15,560 bases of DNA from JAIOTG01 sp964644045 (GTDB lineage: Bacteria > Patescibacteriota > Patescibacteriia > Patescibacteriales > JAGXOH01): positions 1-15,560 of the forward strand of contig CAZXUK010000022.1 of NCBI GenBank assembly GCA_964644045.1. Direction: 5' to 3'. Within the stretch, counting starts at the first letter, position 1. Every line of letters begins with the position of its first letter. This document shows positions 1 through 5,735 of the stretch, piece by piece. Below the pieces are notes generated by a model. The model worked only from the letters and a program-made list of their open reading frames with translations, searched no databases and was not told the origin of the DNA. A program made the translations under genes and the position numbers.

Positions 1-27
1 CCTTTGAGGGAACTCCCACTCATCAAG

Positions 28-48
28 CCACCGCCTTTGGCGGGGGTG
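28..48. repeat. Short GC-rich palindrome (REP-like)
   Basis: CCGCC TTT GGCGG forms a perfect 5-bp hairpin, extended outward by imperfect CAC/GTG pairing. It stands in AT-rich non-coding DNA and resembles the small GC-rich palindromes scattered through CPR intergenic regions. No coding sequence is seen in bases 1-87; the rest of that stretch is AT-rich with AAATAAGT-like short repeats. Confidence 0.4.
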
Positions 49-87
49 TCTGACTGAAATAAGTATAAAAAGTAAAATAAGTAAGAT

Positions 88-330
88 CAAACCCCACCTA
101 ACCTCCCCTTGGAAAGGGGAGGGATCTTCGGTCTTTCTCCCCCCCCCCTTTTTTTTTCAAGAATACCGGTTTCTTTCTCCCCCCTTTCAAGGGGGAGATT
201 AAGAGGGGGTTTAAATGTATCATACTGTAGTATGATACATTTAGGATATGTCGCGGTCTTTTTAGCAACGATCTTGTTTGGATAAATAAAAAGTGAAATA
301 AGTAAAATAAGTAAAATAAGTTAATTAAGT
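88..330 (+). repeat. Left copy of a ~240-bp imperfect inverted repeat
   Basis: Read on the plus strand, this stretch aligns along its whole length with the reverse complement of 15291-15528 at roughly 80% by eye. Landmarks appear in the same order in both: CCTCCCCTTGGAAAGGGGAGG, CAAGAATACCGGTTTCTTTC, CAAGGGGGAGATTAAGAGGG, the TGTATCAT palindrome, and a CTTGTTTGGATAAATAAA tail. The element is itself a chain of hairpins (CCTCCCCTT/AAGGGGAGG; CTCCCCCTT-type arms). There is no ORF in it. It is probably a multicopy non-autonomous intergenic repeat; no transposase lies between the two copies. Confidence 0.75.
212..243. repeat. Perfect 15-bp-arm palindrome inside the left repeat
   Basis: TAAATGTATCATACT (212-226) and AGTATGATACATTTA (229-243) are perfect reverse complements separated by GT. 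The copy in the right repeat (15368-15399) has the same form with one mismatched pair. It could be a protein-binding site, a terminator-like hairpin or the core of the repeat element; the sequence does not decide. Confidence 0.7.
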
Positions 331-375
331 AGGGGGTGGGTTTACAAAGTTAAAAAGTTGGGTTATTATATTTTC

Positions 376-402
376 TAAATACACCAGTTTCTGGTGTATT
401 TA
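376..402. repeat. 12-bp hairpin in a gene-free region
   Basis: TAAATACACCAG and CTGGTGTATTTA form a perfect 12-bp stem with a TTT loop. Surrounding DNA (331-476) has no gene. It holds this hairpin and a run of TACATGATACATG-like short repeats (about 419-471) that grade into the 122-bp tandem repeats. A terminator role is possible but there is no strong U tract. Confidence 0.6.
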
Positions 403-476
403 ATTTAACGCTTTTAATGTGATACATGTTATATGTTACATGATACGTGCTACATGATACATGATACATGAAATAT

Positions 477-720
477 TCGGGGATCGCCCGCCTGACGGCG
501 AGGCAGGTCTAATGGCCCGTTTAAAACGAATTCAATAAAAAGCCGAGAATAATGTTCAAAATTGTTACATGTTATATGTTACATGATACATGAAATATTC
601 GGGGATCGCCCGCCTGACGGCGAGGCAGGTCTAATGGCCCGTTTAAAACGAATTCAATAAAAAGCCGAGAATAATGTTCAAAATTGTTACATGTTATATG
701 TTACATGATACATGAAATAT
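477..720 (+). repeat. Two perfect 122-bp tandem repeats with a tRNA-Gln 5' fragment
   Basis: Bases 477-598 and 599-720 are identical by eye. Each unit begins with the first ten bases of the adjacent tRNA-Gln gene (TCGGGGATCG), then has a 21-base GC-rich hairpin-forming insert (CCCGCCT..AGGCAGG arms), then tRNA bases 11-18 (TCTAATGG), and then departs from the tRNA. The rest of each unit is the AT-rich DNA that also lies directly upstream of the intact tRNA, ending ACATGATACATGAAATAT. Each unit is therefore tRNA upstream flank plus an interrupted tRNA 5' end. They cannot fold as tRNAs. Spacing and length exclude a CRISPR array. Confidence 0.85.
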
Positions 721-791
721 TCGGGGATCGTCTAATGGTAGGACACCTGGTTTTGGTCCAGGCAATCGGGGTTCGAATCCCTGTCCCCGAG
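721..791 (+). tRNA. tRNA-Gln (anticodon TTG)
   Basis: A complete cloverleaf can be drawn. The acceptor is TCGGGGA (721-727) with TCCCCGA (784-790) and discriminator G791. The D arm is GTCT/GGAC with loop AATGGTA. The anticodon arm is CCTGG/CCAGG with loop TTTTGGT, giving anticodon TTG at 753-755. The T arm is CGGGG/CCCTG with loop TTCGAAT. The weak U1-A72 pair is typical of bacterial tRNA-Gln. CCA is not encoded (GCT follows). A terminator follows within ten bases, so it is probably a single-gene transcript. The two 122-bp repeats upstream carry copies of its 5' end and the region at 904-926 a copy of its 3' end. Confidence 0.95.
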
Positions 792-797
792 CTAATA

Positions 798-832
798 AAA
801 AAATAAGGCCCTTTTTTGGTCTTATTTTTTTA
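798..832 (+). terminator. Intrinsic terminator after tRNA-Gln
   Basis: AAAAAATAAGGCC (798-810) pairs with GGTCTTATTTTTT (818-830) through 13 bp with one G-T wobble. The loop is seven bases and the 3' side is T-rich. It lies seven bases after the tRNA discriminator base. Confidence 0.85.
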
Positions 833-847
833 TATTTTCCGGAGAAA

Positions 848-926
848 GGGATGAGAAGTTTATGCCCCGAAGCCCCAGTTGCTTGCAACTGGAAAAAGGC
901 GAAGGGGTAAATCCCTGTCCCCGAGC
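848..926 (+). other. Hairpin-rich remnant ending in a copy of the tRNA-Gln 3' end
   Basis: The stretch at 904-926 repeats the T-arm and acceptor 3' strand of the tRNA: GGGGT, two bases instead of the TTCGA core, then the exact 17-mer AATCCCTGTCCCCGAGC. Just upstream is a nested fold: GGGAT (848-852) with ATCCC (911-915); GCCCC (864-868) with GGGGT (904-908); a symmetric GAA/GAA internal loop; GCC/GGC; then CCAGTTGC (875-882) with GCAACTGG (885-892). It may be a tRNA pseudogene interrupted by a palindrome, or a small structured RNA. No coding sequence is evident. The tRNA terminator separates it from the tRNA transcript. Confidence 0.5.
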
Positions 927-937
927 CAAGAGAGACG

Positions 938-962
938 AAGCGAGGCGATAGCCTCGCTTTTT
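938..962 (+). terminator. Strong intrinsic terminator
   Basis: GCGAGGC (940-946), loop GATA, GCCTCGC (951-957), then TTTTT; two further A-T pairs extend the stem to 9 bp. It closes the tRNA and remnant region and insulates the following gene. Confidence 0.85.
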
Positions 963-1046
963 GTGTACATTAAAAGTGTTCTTTTCCCGAATTGTGTGTT
1001 GGAGGTTACGTTGAAAGAAAACAGCATTTAGGAATCAGACAAAAAA

Positions 1047-1055
1047 TGTTAAAAT
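1047..1055 (+). promoter_or_regulatory. Possible extended -10 promoter for the MgtE-like gene
   Basis: TGTTAAAAT fits an extended -10 (TGnTAAAAT), 34 bases before the ATG at 1090. The -35 position (TTTAGG) is poor. It would drive the four-gene cluster 1090-5212. Confidence 0.4.
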
Positions 1056-1089
1056 ATATAAAAGGCGATAATTTATTATTTTTCTGGTT

Positions 1090-2073
1090 ATGGGAAGTAA
1101 TAAAAAAAATTTTTCTCTTGAGAGTGCGGAAAGGATAGCTACAAAAAAAGTTCCGACTATTTTTTCTTCCTCTACCATCGGAGAGCTTGTTTCTTATTTG
1201 GAAAACAAAGTTAGTTCTTTTGATTCCATTGATTACATTTATGTTTTAAATCGAAAGAGGGAGCTTGTCGGAGTGTTATCTATTAAAGAAACCCTAAGAC
1301 AGCCCCGGAAGAGCTTGGTTTCTTCAATAATGAAGAAAGATATTGTTAAGGCGGCCCCTTTTACCGATCAAGAAAAGATTTCTTATTTGTCTTTAAAAAA
1401 TAATATTAAAGCTGTGCCGGTGGTGGATAAAAATCATAAATTTTTAGGCGCGGTTTTGTCTGATACCATTTTAAAGGTTTTGTATGGAGAAATGCGCGAG
1501 GATATAGCTCATTTGGCCGGCGCTCCTGACAGCCCGGAGCAGAGCGCGGTGGATATGTCTGTGGGTAAAATAATTAAACATCGTCTTCCTTGGCTTTTCT
1601 TGGGCCTTGTGGGCGGAATTTTGGCAGCCGAGATCGTGGGAATTTTTGAGCATACTTTATCAGAGAATATAATTTTGGCTTCTTTTATGCCCTTGATTAT
1701 GTATATGGGCGGAGCCACACTTTCCCAAACCCAAGCTTTTTTTATCCGGGACCTCGCTTTTAGAGATGATTTGCCGTTTTTAAAATATGTTTTAAAACAA
1801 TTAGCCGCAATCTTGGTTATAGCCCTGGTTTTGAGCGGAGTTATTTATTTAATCAGTTTTTTTCGTTTCGGTTTTTCTGAAGTGGGAACGGTTTTGGCTG
1901 TGGCTTTATTTGCGGTTTTGTGCACCACGGTTATAACCGGTCTGTTTATTCCCCTTTTCTTTTTAAAAATAAAAAAGGATCCGGCTGACGGTAGCGGACC
2001 TTTGTCCACCATAATTCAAGATATTTTAGGAGTAATGATTTATTTTCTTATAGCCAGTTGGCTTCTTTTTTAA
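1090..2073 (+). CDS. CBS-domain MgtE-family magnesium/divalent cation channel, lacking the N domain
   Basis: Predicted inner-membrane divalent cation (Mg2+) transporter of the MgtE family, 327 aa. Residues about 15-140 form a CBS-domain pair (for example RELVGVLSIKE and FLGAVLSDTIL), the cytosolic regulatory part. Residues about 160-327 are the MgtE membrane domain with five hydrophobic segments: RLPWLFLGLVGG..., the MPLIMYMGGATLSQTQ segment, two more helices, and a last one with the QDILGVMIYF motif, whose Asp matches the Mg2+-binding Asp of the MgtE pore. Full MgtE proteins (about 450 aa) also have an N-terminal superhelical domain, absent here. The usual GGN-A/T-G pore signature reads GGATLS, so ion specificity is open. 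There is no SD before ATG 1090. The next gene starts nine bases downstream. Confidence 0.85.
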   Translation: MGSNKKNFSLESAERIATKKVPTIFSSSTIGELVSYLENKVSSFDSIDYIYVLNRKRELVGVLSIKETLRQPRKSLVSSIMKKDIVKAAPFTDQEKISYLSLKNNIKAVPVVDKNHKFLGAVLSDTILKVLYGEMREDIAHLAGAPDSPEQSAVDMSVGKIIKHRLPWLFLGLVGGILAAEIVGIFEHTLSENIILASFMPLIMYMGGATLSQTQAFFIRDLAFRDDLPFLKYVLKQLAAILVIALVLSGVIYLISFFRFGFSEVGTVLAVALFAVLCTTVITGLFIPLFFLKIKKDPADGSGPLSTIIQDILGVMIYFLIASWLLF

Positions 2074-2082
2074 TTAATAAAT

Positions 2083-2871
2083 ATGGAGGAGGTATTTAAA
2101 ACAGGATATAAGGGAAATATTAAAAAAAGTATTTCCGAAGCCATCTCGGGCTTAGGGGTTTTCCCGGGGTTGATAAAAAAAGGGGATAAGGTGTTGTTAA
2201 AACCCAATTTTAATACCGCCGACCCTTTTCTCGCTTCCAGCGATTTGGAATTTTTAAAAAGTGTTGCCGAGTTGGTTTATGAAGCCGGAGCTCGAGAGGT
2301 GGTCTTGGGTGATTCTTCCACTATATATCAGAGAACAGAGAAAGTAATGGAAAAAATGGGCGTTTATTCTTTGGAAGAATTAGACAAGCCGGTCAGGGTG
2401 GTAAATTTTGATAAAGGTAAATGGATAAAAAAAGAGATTCCCGGAGGAAAATATTTAAAAAGCGTGTCTGTTCCCGAGGTTTTGGAAACAGTTAATAAAT
2501 TAATTTTACTTCCTTGTCTTAAGACTCATTTTATAGCCGGTTTTACCGGCAGTTTGAAACTGTCTGTCGGTTTTATAAAACCCGTGGAAAGAACTTTTTT
2601 GCATGCCAGAAATATTCAAGAGAAAATAGCGGAGATGAATACTATAATAAATCCCGACTTGATTATTATGGATGGGCGCAAATGTTTTATAACCGATGGT
2701 CCCGCCAAAGGAGAATTAAGAGAGCCGAATTTAATATTAGCTTCCCGCTCAAGAACGGAGATTGATATGGAAGGTATCAGAATTATCAAATCTTTTCCCG
2801 GCAACGATTTATCAGAAGTTTCTCCTCGGGATTTTCAGCAAGTAAAAATAGCTAAAAACTTTAATTTCTAA
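2083..2871 (+). CDS. DUF362 family protein
   Basis: 262-aa soluble protein of the DUF362 family. Visible signatures are VLLKPNFN near residue 40, GAREVVLGDSST near 75-85, LILLPCLKTH near 135-145 followed by GSLKLSVGF, and PDLIIMDGR near 190. Larger DUF362 proteins carry a C-terminal 2[4Fe-4S] ferredoxin domain; none is present, since the Cys residues do not form CX2CX2CX3C clusters. The biochemical role of the family is not firmly established, so I assign none. It sits nine bases after the MgtE-like gene and about 19 bases before the GH13 gene, so the three are probably co-transcribed. The start has no SD upstream. Confidence 0.8.
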   Translation: MEEVFKTGYKGNIKKSISEAISGLGVFPGLIKKGDKVLLKPNFNTADPFLASSDLEFLKSVAELVYEAGAREVVLGDSSTIYQRTEKVMEKMGVYSLEELDKPVRVVNFDKGKWIKKEIPGGKYLKSVSVPEVLETVNKLILLPCLKTHFIAGFTGSLKLSVGFIKPVERTFLHARNIQEKIAEMNTIINPDLIIMDGRKCFITDGPAKGELREPNLILASRSRTEIDMEGIRIIKSFPGNDLSEVSPRDFQQVKIAKNFNF

Positions 2872-2890
2872 TGTTAATAAAATAGTGGCT

Positions 2891-4438
2891 ATGAAAAATC
2901 AGGTTCAACTTATAACTTATCCTGACAGTCTGGGAGGCAATTTGGGAGAGCTTAATAAAATTTTAACCGAAGAGTTGGGAGATAAAATCGGTGGGGTTCA
3001 TATTTTGCCCTTTCATCCTTCTTCCCGGGATAGGGGCTTTTCCCCTTTAACTTATTTCCGGATTGATTCCCGTTTTGGCAGTTGGAGAGATCTTGAAAAA
3101 ATTTCGGAGAACTATGAATTAATGGCCGATCTGATTTTAAACCATATTTCCCGGGAGTCAAAGATATTTCAGGATTATCTTAAGCGAGGGGATAAGTCAA
3201 AGTATAAAAATTATTTTATAAGCGCGGAAAATTTTTGCGGAGACGAATTGGATGATAGCTCTCGCGGGATAATAAGGGCGCTGAAGAAATTTTATCGATG
3301 GTTTAAGAGATGGGACAGGATTTTTCATTATCGGGGAGTCAGTTGTTCCGCCCTGAATAAAGTCTATCGGCCCCGCAAAGGCAATCCTTTCCGTCTTTTC
3401 ACCTTGGCCGGAGGCAAAATTGTGGCCCTGTGGTGCACCTTTTCTCGCGATCAAGTTGATCTCAATCTGGAAAATACAGGAGTTCGCAAAATGATAATCA
3501 GGGCCATGACCAACTTAAAAAAGCACGGAGTGAGTTTATTAAGATTGGACGCAGTTGGTTATGTTATCAAAAAAAAGGATACTTCCTGTTTTATGATTCC
3601 CGAGACCTATCAATTCATTTCTTATTTAAGCCGTAAGGCGCATGAAAGGGATTTGATCATTATTCCCGAGGTGCGTTGTCATTATAGTTGGCAGTTGAAT
3701 TTGGCCGAACAAGAGAATGTGGATTATGTTTATGATTTTTGTCTTCCCGCCTTGGTTTTGTATTCCTTGTTCGGGAAAGATTTTAGTAAACTCCGGGATT
3801 GGCTCTGGATCAGGCCTCATAATCAAGTTACCACTCTGGATACTCATGACGGGATCGGGATTATAGATGTGGAGGGTTTTTTGGGAGAGGATGAAACCGA
3901 GAATTTAATTGAAGAGATTTATGCTCGGGGAGGAGAAATAGTCCGCAAGGCCACCGGAGAAAGCTCGGAAAACGTGGATAATTATCAGATTAATACCACT
4001 TATTTTTCCGCCCTGGGAGAGAATGGAGCGGATTATTTGCTGGCTCGGGCGATTCAGTTTTTTACCCCCGGTGTGCCCCAAGTTTATTATATGGGTTGGT
4101 TGGCGGGAAAAAATGATCGTGAGAAAATGGAGGAGACCGGAGTAGGTCGGGATTTAAATCGCCACAATTACACTTTGGCGGAGATCAAGAAAGAGAGGAG
4201 AAGGCAAGTTGTTAAAGACTTGGAAAAGTTAATGGATTTCAGAAGCAATTACCCCGCTTTTCAGGGGAAATTTAATTTATCCAAAAGCGCCAAGCATAAA
4301 CTGGAAATGCAGTGGAGAAAAGATGAATATTTTTGTCGGTTGTTTATTGATTTAAAAACTCGCCGAGGTTTGATTGAATATCGAGATAAAAAAAGCGGAA
4401 AAGTTAAGAAATGGGATTTTATAAAAAAAGTTAAATAA
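2891..4438 (+). CDS. GH13_18 glycoside phosphorylase (sucrose phosphorylase-like)
   Basis: About 515-aa enzyme of GH13 subfamily 18, which reversibly phosphorolyses alpha-glucosides to glucose 1-phosphate with retention of configuration. Signatures are QLITYPDSLGG at the N terminus, GGVHILPFHP, LNHIS, RLDAVGY (nucleophile Asp220), IIPEVRCHYS (acid/base Glu260), LDTHDGIG (transition-state Asp320), and FTPGVPQVYYMGWLAGKND with GVGRDLNRH near the C terminus. The family member acted on (sucrose, sucrose 6-phosphate, glucosylglycerol or glucosylglycerate) cannot be told; an insertion at about residues 115-170 makes it differ from classical sucrose phosphorylase. There is no signal peptide, so it is cytosolic. 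ATG 2891 is chosen because the family begins MKNxVQLITY; an in-frame GTG lies at 2885. TrmH follows after six bases. Confidence 0.85.
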   Translation: MKNQVQLITYPDSLGGNLGELNKILTEELGDKIGGVHILPFHPSSRDRGFSPLTYFRIDSRFGSWRDLEKISENYELMADLILNHISRESKIFQDYLKRGDKSKYKNYFISAENFCGDELDDSSRGIIRALKKFYRWFKRWDRIFHYRGVSCSALNKVYRPRKGNPFRLFTLAGGKIVALWCTFSRDQVDLNLENTGVRKMIIRAMTNLKKHGVSLLRLDAVGYVIKKKDTSCFMIPETYQFISYLSRKAHERDLIIIPEVRCHYSWQLNLAEQENVDYVYDFCLPALVLYSLFGKDFSKLRDWLWIRPHNQVTTLDTHDGIGIIDVEGFLGEDETENLIEEIYARGGEIVRKATGESSENVDNYQINTTYFSALGENGADYLLARAIQFFTPGVPQVYYMGWLAGKNDREKMEETGVGRDLNRHNYTLAEIKKERRRQVVKDLEKLMDFRSNYPAFQGKFNLSKSAKHKLEMQWRKDEYFCRLFIDLKTRRGLIEYRDKKSGKVKKWDFIKKVK

Positions 4439-4444
4439 TTTTTT

Positions 4445-5212
4445 ATGGAGATCAAGTCTATTCGGAGCCGGGAGAATGCCCGAATTAAAAAAGCGCGCCA
4501 ATTGACTTTTAAAAAATATCGTTGGCGAAATAAAAAATTTATAGTGGAGAATCCCACAACTATTTCTGATGCCTTAACCGCCGGTTTTAAGTTTGAAAAA
4601 ATTTTTTTAACTTCGGAGTTCCGAGATAAAAATTCCGAAAAAATAAAAAATTGGCAAAAGAGAAACGAAAAAGGCGAATTTTTTTTGATTTCGCAAAGAA
4701 TAAACAAACATCTTTCCCAGCTGGATACGCCCTCCGGAGTGGTGGCAGTTTACAATATGTCTCGAAGAGATTTGTCCGCGGGGGAGTCGGTGGTTTATTT
4801 GAACAATTTGAACAATCCGGGAAATCTGGGAGCTATCTTAAGGAATTGCCTGGCCTTTGATTTTAGAAATGTGGTTTTAGATATAAATTGCGCGGATCTT
4901 TATAATCCCAAAGTCCTTGCCGCGGCCAAAGATTCTGTTTTTAAGCTGAATATTTATATGGACAAGAAAGGAGACTGGCTGGAGAAGAATAACTTGCCTT
5001 TATATGTTACTTTACCCGGACAAGGCGAGGACTTGGAAAAACTTAAGGCAAATAAAGAATTTTGTTTGGTTCTGGGAAGTGAAAGCCGGGGGATTGATGA
5101 AGAGATTGTAAAAAAGGCGGATAAAAAAATAAATATCAAAATGCGCGGGGACGCGGAATCTCTGGGAGTGGTTTCAGCTGCGGCCATAATTCTTTATAAA
5201 TTAAATTTATAA
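4445..5212 (+). CDS. TrmH/SpoU-family RNA 2'-O-methyltransferase (SPOUT)
   Basis: 255 aa, predicted SAM-dependent ribose 2'-O-methyltransferase acting on rRNA or tRNA. The N-terminal ~100 residues match the substrate-binding domain (FIVENPTTISDAL; SQLDTPSGVVAV). The SPOUT knot follows: motif 1 NPGNLGAILRN (124-134, catalytic Arg133), motif 2 LVLGSESRGI (208-217), and motif 3 MRGDAESLGVVSAAAI (233-248). Motif 3 normally reads SLNV; here Asn is replaced by Gly241, which is unusual for an active enzyme. Site specificity (RlmB-like or other) cannot be set. The start six bases after the GH13 stop suggests it is the last gene of the 1090-5212 cluster. A weak A/T-only hairpin (about 5213-5232) follows the stop. 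Confidence 0.85.
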   Translation: MEIKSIRSRENARIKKARQLTFKKYRWRNKKFIVENPTTISDALTAGFKFEKIFLTSEFRDKNSEKIKNWQKRNEKGEFFLISQRINKHLSQLDTPSGVVAVYNMSRRDLSAGESVVYLNNLNNPGNLGAILRNCLAFDFRNVVLDINCADLYNPKVLAAAKDSVFKLNIYMDKKGDWLEKNNLPLYVTLPGQGEDLEKLKANKEFCLVLGSESRGIDEEIVKKADKKINIKMRGDAESLGVVSAAAIILYKLNL

Positions 5213-5220
5213 TTTTTTTG

Positions 5221-5249
5221 TTTACAAAAAAAATTTTTTAGGTTAGTAT
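5221..5249 (+). promoter_or_regulatory. Possible promoter for the RRM gene
   Basis: TTTACA (5221-5226), 17 bases, then TAGTAT running into TATAAATA (5244-5254). The start would give a leader of roughly 125 bases before ATG 5381. The spacing to the better TATAAA box is 20, so the exact -10 is uncertain. Confidence 0.4.
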
Positions 5250-5283
5250 AAATATAGGAACTCAATTTTGTTTTTTATAGGTG

Positions 5284-5370
5284 TAGGCGGGGCCTAAAAG
5301 TGCACAGTTTTGCTCGGTTTACTCTTATTAAAATAAAAAAAGTTCTCTTCTTAAATTATTAAGTTAAGAG
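5284..5370 (+). promoter_or_regulatory. Structured 5' leader of the RRM gene
   Basis: The leader contains the hairpin TAGGC-GGG-GCCTA (5284-5296). Right before the gene is a second hairpin, CTCTTCTTAA (5345-5354), loop ATTA, TTAAG-TT-AAGAG (5359-5370), with a two-base bulge. The only SD-like bases (AAGAG, ten bases before the ATG) are inside this stem. That suggests temperature- or protein-dependent control of translation, perhaps by the RRM protein itself. This is inference from pairing only. Confidence 0.4.
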
Positions 5371-5380
5371 TTAATAAAAC

Positions 5381-5647
5381 ATGTCCAAGAAATTATTCGT
5401 GGGGAGTCTTGAATGGGGAGTAACCGAGCAAGACTTACAGGATCTATTCAGCCCTTATGGAGAGATCGAGGAAGCTATCGTTATTAAAGATAAGTTCTCC
5501 GGCAGGTCCAAGGGTTTCGGTTTTGTCAGTTTTACCAAAGAGGAAGATGCCGACAAAGCGGCTGAAGAATTAAATGAATCCGAGCTTAAAGGCAGGAAAA
5601 TTATCGTTAACGAAGCCAGACCTCCCAAATCCGGGAACGACAACTAA
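5381..5647 (+). CDS. Single-RRM RNA-binding protein
   Basis: 88-aa protein made of one RNA recognition motif. RNP2 is KLFVGSL (residues 4-10) and RNP1 is SKGFGFVSF near residues 44-52, both with the aromatic residues that stack on RNA bases. The C-terminal tail (ARPPKSGNDN) is short, without a glycine-rich domain. Small RRM proteins of this kind occur in cyanobacteria and many CPR genomes and are thought to act as RNA chaperones or cold-response factors; the targets are unknown. It has its own likely promoter, a long structured leader and a strong terminator, so it is a monocistronic unit. Confidence 0.93.
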   Translation: MSKKLFVGSLEWGVTEQDLQDLFSPYGEIEEAIVIKDKFSGRSKGFGFVSFTKEEDADKAAEELNESELKGRKIIVNEARPPKSGNDN

Positions 5648-5659
5648 TCAGTTGGAATT

Positions 5660-5696
5660 ACAAAAAAACAGAATGTGTGCAGTTCTGTTTTTTTGT
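5660..5696 (+). terminator. Intrinsic terminator of the RRM gene
   Basis: ACAAAAAAACAGAA (5660-5673) and TTCTGTTTTTTTGT (5683-5696) form a perfect 14-bp stem with a nine-base loop, and its 3' arm contains T7. It lies 13 bases after the stop codon. Confidence 0.85.
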
Positions 5697-5707
5697 TGCC
5701 TTTTTTA

Positions 5708-5716
5708 TGTTATAAT
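5708..5716 (+). promoter_or_regulatory. Extended -10 promoter for the antiporter gene
   Basis: TGTTATAAT is a perfect extended -10 (TG at 5708-5709, TATAAT 5711-5716). The -35 position is only T-rich. The ATG at 5736 follows by 19 bases, leaving a short leader without an SD. Confidence 0.65.
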
Positions 5717-5735
5717 TTAGAAAATAATTTTTTTT

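Noticed and set aside
477..720. CRISPR-like array
   Set aside because: Only two units, 122 bp each, identical throughout with no unique spacers, and clearly derived from the tRNA 5' region.
694..888. 64-aa minus-strand ORF
   Set aside because: It runs antisense through the tRNA-Gln gene and its terminator; the GFEPRLPGPKPG-like peptide is the familiar false translation of a tRNA.
4261..4707. 148-aa minus-strand ORF
   Set aside because: Antisense across the end of the GH13 gene and the start of the TrmH gene, both with clear family motifs; composition is that of a shadow frame.
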